Assembly (NCBI GenBank): GCA_022376515.1
Contig: WTXI01000066.1
Location: 115,762-179,761 of the forward strand
Reading direction: 5' to 3'
Length of the DNA stretch: 64,000 bases
DNA from: Lactifluus volemus
Taxonomy: Eukaryota > Basidiomycota > Agaricomycetes > Russulales > Russulaceae
Every line of letters starts with the position of its first letter. Positions within the stretch are counted from its first letter, which is position 1. Under the pieces are notes generated by a model. That model saw nothing but the letters and a program-made list of their open reading frames with translations, was not told the origin of the DNA and made no database searches. Shown here piece after piece: positions 48,700 through 61,105 of this stretch. The translations under genes and the position numbers were made by a program.

Positions 48700-51600
48700 A
48701 TGTTTGGTCATGTTCAACGTTCGCTCAACCGTTCACGTCTACTCACCGCGTCTCATTCTTCCTATGCTCCAATTCCCAAGCAATCTCCAGTCACCGTCCC
48801 TCCTATAGGCAAACTTCTCAATGACAATTCTGTTGTGGAGAAAAATAAAAACAGGAAAAATGATCCCAAGGAAGATTCCAGTATGTCTCGCCTTTTTTTT
48901 ATAGCAGCAAACACTCGCTCAATGTTCTTCAAGTCAATCGTAATCAAGTCGGCGTACAACTTTTATCGCGTCGTTTGCACCGTCAGGTATTCAAAAATGC
49001 CTCTTTCCCTCCTCCAGAACGCAGCTTTGTTCGTATCTCACGGGAGCATCTTGAGATGCACGGCCTCGATCCCAAAAGTGGTTCCTTGCTTCCCAATACT
49101 GGTTTCACCCTACCCCCTCTCCAGGGTGATACTATCGATGAACATTTCCACCGTATCGGAGTGCGCGCGGCGCATCCATGGTCTAGACTCGCTGTCGAAT
49201 TAATAGAGGCGCAACTCCCCCCTCGGCCCGACCACTGGCAAATCCAAGCTGGGTGGACCAAATATCACTACCGGCCTGATGGGTCGAGCTTTAGCGAGCA
49301 TGTCGAATATCCTCACCATAGAGGAACACCCGAGGATATGATTGTCTTTGACATCGAAACAATGCCCGAATACCACCCTTTCGCTGTCCTTGCATGTGCA
49401 GCGTCCCCCAATGGTTGGTACGCCTGGATCTCCCCTTGGCTCTTCGACCAGAGTGCCGATTTCAAGCAACTCATCCCTCTTGGTGACTCGAATACGGCGC
49501 GTATCATCGTCGGGCATAACGTCTCATACGACCGCGCCCGTATACGCGAGGAGTATAGCTTAGCCGGTAGCCGCACGCGGTTCCTCGATACGATGGCTCT
49601 GCACGTTGCCGTCAAGGGCATCTCATCTCATCAGCGTCCTGCATGGATGAAGCACCGCAAGTCCAAAGTAGAACAGAGTGAACTTGCCCTGGAGGCCAAA
49701 GAGGCGGTCGTTGCGCTGTTGCACGATACCGAGTCGCGCCAAGCCGTTGAACAGGATACAGCGAAAAAGGAGGAGCTTCATGCCATGCGTTCTGCGATCG
49801 AAGAGAGCTTGTCACTTGGCGCTGTTCAGAGTGAAGATGCTCGCGAAGAGTCAGAGAGCAAAAGCTGGGAGGACATCACGTCCGCTAATTCCCTTGCGGA
49901 CGTCGCGCGCCTGCACTGTGGCATCGACATGGATAAGGACGTCCGCAACGACTTCGTGGAACGCACTCCAACGGAGATTCTGAAGACATTCAGGAATACC
50001 TAAACTATTGCGCAAACGACGTGTCCGTCACCCATCGCGTGTGCGCCAAGGTGCTCCCCGAGTTTCTCGAGTCGTGCCCCAGCCCTGTGTCATTTTCCGG
50101 TATGTTAACGATGGGCTCGAGCTTCCTCACGGTGGATGGGGGATGGGAGAAATACTTGGAGAGCGCGGAGCGGACTTACCGTAACTTGGAAGAAGGCGTA
50201 AAGAAGCGACTTGTGAATCTCGCAATTGAAGCCAAGAACATGGCGGAGAACGAGAAGTGGAGGGATGACGTCTGGTTACAGCAGCTGGACTGGACCCCAA
50301 AGGTTGCCGGCAAGTCCAGGGGTGTCGGTATTTCCGAAGCTGTGAGCCTCTTTGTTACTTTCTTATACATCGCCGTTGGAGTATGCTGATAGGTGTTCGC
50401 AGGTGGCTCATAGCAACAAGACGCTAGTTCCTGCATGGTACAATGAGTTGACCTCCCTTGGCCCCCTAAGTGCGAGAATGGTCAATCGTACCCTTCCTCT
50501 TCTTTTCAGACTCTCGTTCGACGGACATTGTCCCCAGTATTCCGCTGCAGAGAAATGGCACCTCGTCATCGACGGTCAAATTGTCCGTCCACCCGTACCT
50601 GGAAAGTCAAAAATTCTCAGTCTTCTTGGAAAGTCGAATGGCTCCCCTCTGCTCCAGTCTGGTCGTATGGTTTCCGATAATCCTGAACTCGCTCTTGCCG
50701 TAGCCAGTGGAGATCGGTCAGAGCAGCTGTCGCAACGCATTCTCCGCTTCGCCAAAGTCCTGGCACGGTCTTCTACACCCCCGGACGATCTCTGGCTCAA
50801 ACAGCTCGACTGGACACCGGTGGAGAACATGCCTTTTGATTCGTCCAAGCCGAAAGCATCCAAGCCGCCCCAAGTACTGTGGCCTAAATGGTACTGGGAA
50901 ATTGCCAGACCGAAGAAGGACCTCCCGCCGGGAACTATCGACCTCACCCCTCGTACTCGCATCGCGCCTCTCCTCCTCCGGCTTTCCTGGCAAGGCTGGC
51001 CCCTCTTCCACTCCCGTGAGCACGGGTGGACGTACCGCGTATCCCCAGGCGTTGCATACAAGACACGCCTTCCTCCACTGGACTTCCACCATCCAGCTGA
51101 CGAGGCACTGCAAACGCTAGTGCTCCACGAAGGCTTTGTATTTTATAAGCTGCCGCACAAAGATGGCGAGACGGCGAACGTCGGCAGCCCGCTCGCCAAG
51201 ACGTTCATCAAATACGCGCAGGATGGGACGCTCACGAGCCCTGGCGACGAGGCGCGTAGCGCGCTGAACATGAACGCGCAGTGCAGTTATTGGATCAGCG
51301 CGCGCGACCGTGTGCTAAAACAGATGGTCGTGTGGCAGGACGAGGGGCTCGACATGGGACTGGGTGTCGGCTCTGAACTGGGTAGCAAGGCGGGCATCAT
51401 CCTGCCGCAAATGATCACGATGGGTACGGTGACGCGGCGTGCGATCGAGCGGACGTGGCTGACTGCAAGCAACGCCAAGGAGAACCGTGTCGGCTCTGAG
51501 CTCAAGGCGATGGTGCGCGCACCGCCGGGGTATGCCATCGTTGGCGCGGACGTTGACTCGGAGGAGCTCTGGATTTCGAGCGCGATGGGGGACGCCCAAT

Positions 51601-52769
51601 TCGGGCTGCATGGGGCGACCGCGCTCGGGTGGATGACGCTCGAGGGTACCAAAGCCGCTGGGACCGACCTGCACTCTAAGACGGCAAACATACTCGGGCT
51701 CTCGCGCGATCAGGCCAAAGTGTTCAACTACTCGCGGATTTATGGTGCGGGAATGCGTCACGCGGTGCAGCTTCTGCTCCAGGCGAACGCGGACATGCTC
51801 CCCGAGCAGGCACAGCGGCTCGCAGAGCAACTATATGCGTCCACCAAGGGAAAGAACACTCACCGGACGGACGTGTTCGGGCGCAAGTTTTGGTTCGGCG
51901 GGACGGAGAGCTTCGTGTTCAACAAGCTCGAAGAGATTGCGCTCTCTGAAGAACCGACGACGCCCGCTCTCGGATGTGGCATCACTCACGCGTTGTCCAA
52001 AAAGTACCTCCCCGCCGAGTATGGCGCAGATTACATGACCTCGCGTATAAATTGGGTCGTGCAGTCCTCCGGCGTGGACTACTTGCACCTGCTCATCGTA
52101 GCGATGGACCATCTCATCCGGACGTACGCCATAGATGCGCGTTACCTCATCTCTGTGCACGACGAGCTACGCTACCTCGTCGCGGAGCGGGACCGGTACC
52201 GCGCCGCGCTCGCGCTACAGATCGCGAACCTCTGGACGCGCTGCTTGTTTGCCTACCGTCTCGGCATGGACGACCTCCCACAAGGCATCGCATTTTTCTC
52301 AGCAGTGGACGTCGACTCGGTATTGCGAAAAGAGACTAACATGCCGTGCGTCACGCCTTCGCATCCGACGCCGATCCCATCCGGCGAGTCACTTAGTATC
52401 GAAGACGTGCTCCCCCGCACGAGCGGCGGCACCTTGTGGGCAGATGGCCACCCGATGGAAGAGGACAATGATGATGATGATGAGTCCGGGGAGGGGTCTG
52501 ATAAGGTGCAAAAGTGGGAACCCCTCGTCGGGTACGTCCGCCCGGATTGCCTGCGTCATCGCGCAGATAGCACGGCGTGGCTCCGCGCACAGGCGACCAA
52601 CTCGTTTGCAGAGGTGAAGTACCTCGCGCAACAGGTGTCCGGTATCGACTTTGAGGGCGATGTCGGCAATGGAGCGAAGACGCGAGGCGCAAGCGTAGGG
52701 CGGAGACGCCTCCAGCGAGGGAGCCGGAAAAAGCCAGCGAGTGGGCGGATGTGTTACAGCAGGAGATGA
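48700..52769 (+). CDS. MIP1: Mitochondrial DNA polymerase gamma (family A), one frameshift as written
   Basis: Replicates mitochondrial DNA. The start at 48700 gives a basic, Ser-rich targeting peptide (MFGHVQRSLNRSRLLTASHSS). The join to the core (NQVGVQLLSRRLHRQVF, about 48,942) is out of frame and may hide an intron or a lost base. Exonuclease motifs are VFDIETM (I, about 49,345), GHNVSYDRARI (II, about 49,513) and YCANDVSVTHRV (III, about 50,005). Just before motif III the frame slips by one base near 49,982 (CTGGAAGAC expected, CTGAAGAC found). A 61-bp intron lies at 50,342-50,402. Polymerase motif A is VGADVDSEELW (about 51,540), motif B is the KTANILGLSRDQAKVFNYSRIYG region and motif C is SVHDEL (about 52,150). 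A block containing W-L-x-QLDWTP followed by P-x-WY occurs twice (about 50,272 and 50,794). The C-terminus has an Asp run. The coding length is about 1,335 residues. Confidence 0.9.
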
Positions 52770-53910
52770 GACGACTCAAGTTGACGCGTTGACGTCCATA
52801 CCTATTTTCTATCATTATTGTGTATATGATACGCAGTAGCAAGCCATTTATTCCAGTCCAAGACTACATAAAATTACAGGCCCTAAATGTTCCCACGGGC
52901 GTGAACCCACCTTGCGAGCATCGTTTCCTCTTTTGACTTTTTTTGGGGGGGCTTTTTGGTTTCCTTTGTTTTGATTCTCAAGCTTTGCCACCTTTTTTGT
53001 CCACTTCATTCTGTTTTGCTTTCTGTGTAGCATTTCTCCAGAGACAGATAGCTGCCCTTAAATTTGTTCGAATTAGCGGCGCAGCCGCTCAAGCACTTTA
53101 CAGTAAATAGGCAATTAGGTCCCCTCAGTCAGGCCGCCGCAGCCAGCACGCAGCCGCAGCGTACATGAGTTCTTTCCGCAGTTGATTCGATGGGCTATAT
53201 AGTACTCCCGTCAATCTCCCCACATCTCCCCATTCCTTTATACTTCCTCGTTTCTTTCTCTCTCCCTTCTCCCTCCATCATCAATAACCACAACTCGTTG
53301 ACTCGAGTGCTGGTATCTCACTCCGCCTCCTTCCTCCCTTCCTCCTAACCGCAATTCGTTGAGTCGAGTTGTCGGTTCCGCCTCTCCACCCTCCCTGTGC
53401 ACCGCGATTCGGGGGGACTCCCCTCCGAATTTGTTGGTCTCCACCATTTCCCATCCAATTATGAATCATTGCCGTGCACTCGTCAGTCTGGAGATCCCTT
53501 CTCTACATCCTTCGATTGCCTGACTCTTTCTTCCCATATCTTGCAGGCGCAGTGTTTTTTTTTATCACTTCAGAAAATCCAACGAATTCGTTGTAACTGC
53601 AGTAGCACAAGGACTCAACTTGGTGCGGCATTTGCCCCTTGATAGTTACTGCATCATGTACAACGCCACGATACCAGTCGATTGACAATACCAGACAAGT
53701 GTCGTGTTAAATTGCGTGTGTTCACTTGGCGAGGATTCGGAAAACGAAAGCCGACGTTGACCGACCACTCATTCACCTGACTTGCTCTGAGTTGCAATAA
53801 ATGATACACAATGTCCAAAGTACATGAAAAAAGTAATGCAGGAGATCTAGTTCATGCCTGCCGTAACGGACGTTAAGCAATTCTGCCAGTGGAAATAATG
53901 GGGTCCAACT
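52770..53910. other. Spacer downstream of the polymerase gene
   Basis: Pyrimidine-rich over about 53,215-53,400, with two related stretches containing CTCGTTGACTCGAGT and TTCGTTGAGTCGAGT (about 53,290 and 53,355). No gene is supported. Confidence 0.5.
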
Positions 53911-54484
53911 TGCCAGATAATATGATTTACGATCCTCACACCGCTCGAGATACTCTCTCTGATAACCCCGCCATAAGCCAAAACGGATGAACAACAAAAT
54001 TTTGGCAAGCGCACCTAAATCACCGCTTCAATCCGCTTCTTGATATTCAACGGGTTGGGCAAGAAACGCGATGAGAGTTGTCCGGTAGCCTCGTTGACTA
54101 GGTCGTTATGCGTCATGTGCTTACGACTCTTCATGATCCGCACGATGCATGCCTTTTTTTTTAATAAACAATCAAAAAAACCCGGTCCAGTAAAGAGATC
54201 TGAAATTAATACACGCACGTCCGTCTGAAAACATCGCTCTTCTTCGACGCGGTCCTGTTCTCCCTGCGCTCTTCGCCACTCTAGATGCGCGCTGTGACCG
54301 TGCTGATCTTGATCTTCTGCAAAGTGGACGAGAAATCCGCGTTGAACGAGAACGCGTCGTCCACGTTGACGTCCCGTCCCGGTGGGTGTTTTTTGAGCAC
54401 CTTGTAGATAAAAGATATATGTTTAAGATCTCGTTCGGGCGGACTAGGTGGTATATTATTACACTGGGAGTAATTCCGAGGCAC
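53911..54484 (-). pseudogene. Broken 3' end of a cullin gene
   Basis: Cullins are scaffolds of ubiquitin ligases. Three exons can be read on the minus strand. The first, from about 54,407 to 54,219, has [15 protein letters not shown] and [21 protein letters not shown]. The second, 54,152-54,015, has [18 protein letters not shown] and [15 protein letters not shown], the winged-helix and neddylation region. The third, 53,958-53,911, has REYLERCEDRKSYYLA. Breaks: a stop at 54,281-54,283 where cullins have Glu (ARI-E-SGEE), a missing base soon after (near 54,257), a second stop at 54,015-54,017 where LI-E-REYL has Glu, a missing Tyr codon in the final SYxYLA, and no stop after LA. The upstream two thirds of a cullin are absent. 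By pattern it is closest to the Cul3 branch, with modest certainty. The intact parent gene must be elsewhere. Confidence 0.82.
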
Positions 54485-54810
54485 GTCAACAAAATGTTTT
54501 GACCTGTACTATACTTTATCGATTTTGGCCTTCAGCGCAGTTTCATCAACAGGCTAGAGTTTTTCTTTCGGAAGCGCCGCGCTCTGGCCTCCTCGATGGT
54601 TCGGCCAGCCATTTCCCCGCCGGGTTGGACACAGAAGTCAGCCGTGTGATTCGGCCGCTCACAGGTAGGGCGGAGATGGCCGGGAAGGTGGTAGGCGTGA
54701 GTGGAGCCGCACCGGGTAGCACCGTGCGGAATCGCATGGGAGACGCTTGCTCTTGGACGCGGCGAGTGATGATTTCGGAAGAGAGGTTCGAGTCAAAACT
54801 CACAGCAGAT

Positions 54811-55100
54811 TGAAGACGAAAAGTCGTCGCCGAGAGCGTTAATCAAGAGTTCTGATCGGAGCTTGTCTGAGTCGATCCTCGTAATGGTGTCATGTATGTT
54901 GTCAATCTGGGAGTGGAGTCCAAGTTTTTCGTGAAGTTCTTGGAGAGCTTCTAACGCCGCGCGTGACGTATCGAGGTGCTGTGACCACAGGTGTAGGACC
55001 CGCTTGGGAAGGACGGGCGGTACTCAAAGACGCCATGGATGGACAACTTGAAGAAGAGAAACAAAGGCCGCAGGTCGAGCTTGTCGTGGTATGAAATTGA
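54811..55100 (-). pseudogene. Unidentified broken coding stretch
   Basis: On the minus strand two frames read like protein and are one base out of register: KLDLRPLFLFFKLSIHGVFEY (about 55,080-55,020) and RVLHLWSQHLDTSRAALEALQELHEKLG, which runs on to IDSDKLRSELLINALGDDFSS (about 55,010-54,815). A GTGAGT splice donor follows. The amphipathic, Leu-rich text suggests a helical protein, but I do not recognise the family. It is not cullin sequence, so it is a separate relic. Confidence 0.4.
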
Positions 55101-57288
55101 ATATCACTGTGAACCACGTGCCACCTCGCAAATGAGTAACGTGTCGCTCTCAGGATAAGTTACACGGCACAAGGCGAAGGCGAATTAATACAAAGCCCAG
55201 TCAGATGCGGGTATAGAATTGGTTACATGAACCCCATTACGAATCTACGTCAAGTTTAAGGCACTTCTCATCATCTCGTCACTCTCTCGGGCTGAAATTG
55301 GCGGGTAGGCATAGCTTGCGACATTGTGAGGGGAGTGGTTGTGGTTAACATGTTCCCCATCTGCGTTGGTTGTGCGTTGATTAGTTGCTCTTGCCCTACC
55401 ATGATGTCAATGCTGTCAATATCTTCCGAGGAGTCTGAATCAGATGGTTTTCTGCAGCATCGAATGCACATGCAGAGGCTTAGGCGCCCTGGTCCTGTCC
55501 GTCCACAACCCCGAGTCAGCAGTCACGACAGCAAAGGAGAGTTGACATGCGGATGGCATACGAGGATCAAAGATTGCGCATATTAGACTGCCTGAAAGGG
55601 TATCCGTGTTAGCATACCATGTCTCCCTTAGTTTGGATCATGGTTCTCACAACAAACGCATGTAAGGCAGTCAGCACTCGACATTGGAGTCAACGACAGC
55701 GTTTGAAAGGGTAGTGGTGAAAAATAAACGAGTTGTGAGGAGCTCCCAGTAGTTGTTTCAAGGATGTCACGCGTAGCTGACGAGCGTCTTTTGGGAGGCT
55801 ACCTGGTGGGGGAGGGTTCTTCCTGGGGGGTACTGAAGTCGAAACTGGCATGATTGCGGAGGGACTTTGGCCTTTATCATGACCCATTCAGCTCGTTGCC
55901 AAGTGCTGACAGATCATCGCTAGCCTTCTTGATAACAGCCGTGGGAGTGGCGTAACTATAGGTGATGGAAGGGCGGTGCAACTAGAACCGGAGGACAGTT
56001 CCGAGGCGATGCGAACGCCACGGTGACCGAAGGCTCAAGGGTATTACCTTTTCTACCCACTACCCAACGTGTTGGACACGTTCAGTAAGGGCATCACCTT
56101 TCAGGTACTTCTTCCGCGTACCCAGGAGCCGTCTATAGAGCGTATTCGGTAAGGCGTTGTCCTGCAGGTGCCAGGTGGTGGAATGCTCTTACCGTCTCAT
56201 ATCATCGTGGGTATTACTGGCCATTGGGCGAGGATATCTTTCCATTGGCGGTGGCGTATAGGATGAACTTTGTCTACTGCTCTGTTAGAAAGCAGGCTCC
56301 GAGTCAGGCGGAGCTTGCTTTCTAACAGAACATGACACGCATGGAGGTGCAGGCTAGGCGGCTCTCTACCGGGTACCGAGGCACTTATGTGGCCTTATGA
56401 TATGTTGCGAATACCCACCGGAACTAGTGGACAGCCCTCTGAGCTTCAGTTGAGCTGGAATATACCGTACACGCATCTGGATTAGTGCCCTTCAAGTCTG
56501 AGTCACCAAACGAGTCCCAGAAGTTGCTCCGTTAGCAAATAGTTCCATACGTATCAACGCGTGCATGAATTTGACAATCTTGGAGTCCTCGCGGTGCAAA
56601 GAAGAGACAGAAGGGTTCAGGATTGGGTACACGTGGATCAACATCACCATGGGAGCTGAATCAACTGATCATGATGCACATTCGCGGCTGGGCATCGGAA
56701 GAGCATCTACCTAGGAACGCAAGTCAAGTCCCTTATATGTCGCGTTACCATATTCATCTACCAGGTCTGTGAGCTGTGCCCGCGATGCATCAGTAACCCC
56801 AGGTAATCCCCCACGTCATAACCACTACCCCGTCCGACATTGTATTCGTGAACAAGCCATTGGAGCCGCCAGGAGTACAGAACGACTCTGCATCCATCTC
56901 TGCATCGGAAACGTGAAGTATTAAAGAGTTGAAGCGCTTCATGGCCAAGGCAAACATACCGCCAGGCCTTGAAGCTTGAAGTTGTGGGGAGTAGAAGCGC
57001 CAAATTACATCTGGTCCACAACGAAGACTGCAGTTGAGTCAGAAGGTTTACCCTGGCGTTGCTCTCATGTCTGAGCCTTGCTGTGTGGTTCAAGAGGCGA
57101 CTTGTCGGCGTTGCAGCACCGGTAAGACATCCCTGATGTACGAACGAGTTAACGGAAGAATTGACCGGTAAGAGTGGTGTGAGGCCCTATGCCATATGAC
57201 TCAGCACTTGCCACGCATTCAGTCAACAGTACATCTTCAACATCCTTACAATTCCTATTTACGATCCGTTCATCACATATAACACCCG
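55101..57288. other. Spacer without a supportable gene, holding one hairpin
   Basis: Short frames (for example minus 55,271-55,471 and 55,690-55,887) are of uncertain meaning. The last 70 bp before 57,289 resemble the sequence just upstream of the second DUF6535 copy (TTTACGATCC and CACATATA-like words) and are probably its shared promoter. Confidence 0.5.
56281..56329. repeat. Near-perfect inverted repeat (21-bp arms, 7-nt loop)
   Basis: Left arm 56,281-56,301 begins TCTGTTAGAAAGC and right arm 56,309-56,329 ends GCTTTCTAACAGA. One mismatch in 21, loop AGTCAGG. It sits in non-coding sequence. Confidence 0.85.
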
Positions 57289-59943
57289 ATGGAACAAGAA
57301 CCAGCTCCAGAAGGACAGAGAATTTGTATGTTATCCGACATCCAGCTGTATCGAGCTTTATCGACGAATTCACCTTTCCCTATAGCTAGTCTTCGTGACT
57401 TCCCCCGTCCAGAGCAAAATCAATCATCTCAGGGGCAGGCCAGCTTTTCCGATGGCTCAGGCCCCCTCTTTCATATGTACGTTAAGATGACAGAGGAAGA
57501 AGACGACAAAATGTCCAAACGGTGGCAAAAAGATGCAGACGGCATCCTCATTTTCGTGAGCTCATATCAGTCTCCGCGCTGGGGTGCAGCAGCCAACGTG
57601 ACTGTAGACCGGTTTATTCTCTGCTGCGCTCGCCGCATTGGCCGCGGTCTCTGTTCAAGACCTCAGGCCAAATCCACAAGATACCTCTGCATTCTATCTC
57701 GCGAACATCTATCAACTTCTTGCAGATTCAAACATATCTCGTGAATCTATCCTTGCCACTCCAGCTCAACCACCCCCTTTCTCTCCTCCGAGATCAGCAG
57801 TCTTGGTCAACTCTCTCTGGTTCCTCAGTTTGGTCATCAGCCTCACATGTGCCCTACTGGCGACTATGTTACAGCAGTGGGCGCGTCGATACGTGGAGAT
57901 TACACAACCGCCACGTTACAGCCCACACAAGCGAGCACCGATCCGTGCATTCTTTGCTAACGGGGTGGACAGGTTTCATCTTCCGTGGTCAGTTGAAGCA
58001 TTGCCCGCTCTACTACACCTGTCTCTGTTCCTGTTCTTCTCAGGACTGGTTATTTTTCTGTTCAACATTAACCACACTGTATTCAGTGTGGTTATTTGGT
58101 GGGTTGGACTTGCAGGAGCGGTATACGGATGCATCACTTTGATGCCAATCTTCTGGCACGATAGCCCCTACTATTCCCACTTTCTTCCTCGGCATGGTTT
58201 TTCTATTTCAGCATCCGATATGCAGTCCCCCGAATTGTTTACTTTCTTCGGGTTCAATGCCTATCTCGCCCCAGTTTCCTGTGGCCGGGATTATATCGCA
58301 GACAATTGTTTGAGGGTATGACGAAGTCCATTCAAGATACAGGCTCGAAATTGTCGGTGGAAATCGCCAGTCATATCCTGACATGGACAATCGACGCTCT
58401 GGATGAAGATAAGGATCTTGAACAATTCCTCGAAACCATCCCCGACTTCTGCGTTTCGGACGTGGTCGTCGGCCTCGGCCTCGACCTCATTTTCGCTAAA
58501 GTGGACGAGACATTGGCAAGGGCACTTTATGGGTTCATGAGCCGTACTTTGACATCAAGTTTGGTTTTGGAGTCGGACAAGAAAAGGCGGGTCATCATAT
58601 GCGCGAAAGCCATCGATACGGCACATCTCACCCATGCGACTAAGTATTTCCTCGAACGCATTTTCGGAGAAGGCGCGGTAGTGTTGAGATCGGTTGAGAT
58701 TGGGCTATCTCTGACAAGCAACGGCGACGGTTTATGTTCTCAAGGAACAATTGCCGGTGTCATTGCAAGTGTGCCGGAACCGGAACGGGATGACCGTTGG
58801 TTCTCACTAGCCAAGGATCAACTAGGCGTATCCGAAGAGGTTCTTCGATATTACCTCGAAAATGGTGACAGCGTTCTACTTGCCAACTTTATCCACATCA
58901 CTCGCCCGCTCTTCCGCTTGTGTCTCGGAAATGCTCCAATTGCAGGTCTTTACCTGGTGGACACGCTGTCGCGATGTATCTCCAAATTCGAAATCCGAAA
59001 TACTCTTCCTAGACTGCAGCATGACTTCTGTGCTTTCTGGAATGAAATCATTCGAGAAGCACGCAAACCCGAGTCTTCTTTCGATTCTTATTATATTCTC
59101 AGCCAGATTCGGCATCATTATGACGCTTTACATCAAGGCACCGATGTTGCCTCGATCAGCGACTCGCAACTATCCTCGTACACATTGTGCAATATCCCGG
59201 GCCATCACTCCGATACCGTGACAGGCGAGATCACTGATCCCAACCTCACCTCACCTTCCACAGAGCCCGTCTTGTCATCCTTTCCCGCAGATCATAGGCG
59301 CATACATTTTACCGAACAGATACCGCTTCACGATTTACCTGATGTTACTCCAACCGTAGAATCCACACCACCGACCAATGTCGACAGCAACAACGTCGTT
59401 ACTACTTCTCTCGACTTGATAACACCAGGTCCCACTGTCACCACTACCATGACCATCTCTCCCACTTCTGACTCTGAGTCAAGCCCGCATGCCCCCGGAG
59501 TGTCGACATTCACACCACACTCGCCCTTCGCACCACCATTTAGCGAGACTACTGATCCGCATAAAAGCGTAGATCTCGGTGTTACCTCCGACATGACATT
59601 GTCGTCTTCCCCAGCCTCAGCTCCCCACTACATGATCCCTGCAATCACTCAGTCATCACTAGCTTCTCCGGCGTTCCCGATTGATCAAGTGACTGCTGCT
59701 CCGATCCCTCTTCTCTCAGCAACGGCCGTTTTTCCCGCGCCGCCGCCGGTAACCTCGGTTTTGCGACCGACCACTAGCAGAGCGAACGATGGAACAGTCG
59801 GTGATCCTCCGGACTCTGATCTGCGTTATAATGTGGATGAGTCCCAGGAGTTAGCTATGTCTGCCCCTGAGATGGTTACAGATATTTTGGGGCATCCCCT
59901 TGACACAGCATCCGTCTCTCGCGACATTGATCTTCCAGAATAG
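57289..59943 (+). CDS. DUF6535-type membrane protein, copy A (one frameshift as written)
   Basis: Three exons: 57289-57325, 57386-57555 and 57608-59943, with introns starting GTATGT and GTGAGC. After a short acidic start comes the DUF6535 signature, KRWQKDADGILIFTGLFSA. Four membrane helices follow: TGLFSAALAALAAVSV, then LVNSLWFLSLVISLTCALLA with QQWARRY, then a pair in LLHLSLFLFFSGLVIFLF and VIWWVGLAGAVYGCITLM. The next 280 residues are soluble (from MTKSIQDTGSKLSVEI with TWTIDALDEDKDLEQF), and the last 250 are Ser/Thr/Pro-rich. One base is missing near 58,176 relative to copy B (CCCC versus CCC); reading through it restores about 847 residues. DUF6535 proteins are abundant and of unknown function in Agaricomycetes; plasma or internal membrane location is inferred. 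Confidence 0.82.
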
Positions 59944-61105
59944 AGGCGAAGAACAGTTGTGTAAGTTAAAGTCTCTGTTGATGTTACATACAGAAGTGAC
60001 TCAATTGGATATTTATAGGCTCTTTCAAGTTGATGTTGTCAAGCCTCACTGCGACTGCTTTTACCGATTCGATGTGCTCACGATACATACGGTATGCTTG
60101 TGTCGGTACTTTCAGTTTATCGCTAGCCCAGTTGTCGCCTTGGTCTTCTTTGTAAACAGGATGTTGCGTAGACGTGGTTAATCGATTAGTGCTTAGGGGT
60201 TTTCTATTTCATTTTCGCATATCAGACGGTTCTAAGCCGGCCCCAGTCAGGCAAAGCCGGAATACTGAGTCCATTCCTCAGAAAGTGGGCTCGCAAGAGG
60301 GACTATACCAACAGTGGTCAGTGGATCTACTCTGGATACTGGCTACAGCAAGGTTGAAGGCTCTTAACCACGCTGGCAGAAGAGGGAAAGGCCGAGCGTA
60401 CTTGGGAGCGTAAAGAATGCTGTGCCCACATAGAACACACGGCGGGTCCGAGACGGCCATTCACAGAGTAGAAATGGCTCACAGATACGAAAGTGCAGGA
60501 ATCTTAAGACCAGTTCTTACCCAGAGCGAGCACTCTGTGGTAAATCGTAAACTCCACTAATCTGGTTCACGAGCAGAGAATACTGGTATTTCGATCAGTG
60601 CCCAATTTCTGATGTTCAGGAACCCCTCAATTCATTGAGGCCTCCTTCCAGCTAGCGATATTTGTCCCCGGAATAGCTATAAACCTCTCGATTTTCTCTG
60701 TGGAAAGAGGCCCATCTGCTGATCATCCACAGTAACAAGCAAAGGTCGGCATACTCAGTCTCAGCCAATGGAGGGGTGATTATGGATCCCTTATTCATAA
60801 CGAACATCATGATCGCAGTGAGGGCGCTACAGTATCTGCGGCCTGACAAGGGAGAGAAGAGTGAACCAGGCACAAAAGAGGGCTACGCAGCGGTTTACAT
60901 CGTTCAAGTTGAAATAAACCAGAAATGCCAGTGGCGGATCGGTTCGCGGAGCACCCGGGCCGTCCTCGGGTGCCTTGGCGCCAAACTTTGTTATAGGGTT
61001 TGCATGCGAAGCGTTGCTCGACGGTAATACCGTGATTCCCCGAGCTCGATACAGTAACATTCACCCAATCCCAATTTACGATCCATTCCTCATATATATT
61101 ACCCA
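59944..61105. other. Spacer between DUF6535 copies, beginning with the duplicated 3' flank
   Basis: 59,944 to about 60,175 is nearly the same as 63,785-64,000 after copy B, so the duplicated unit includes the 3' flank. The rest holds no supportable gene. The last part (from about 61,070) resembles the leader of copy A. Confidence 0.6.
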
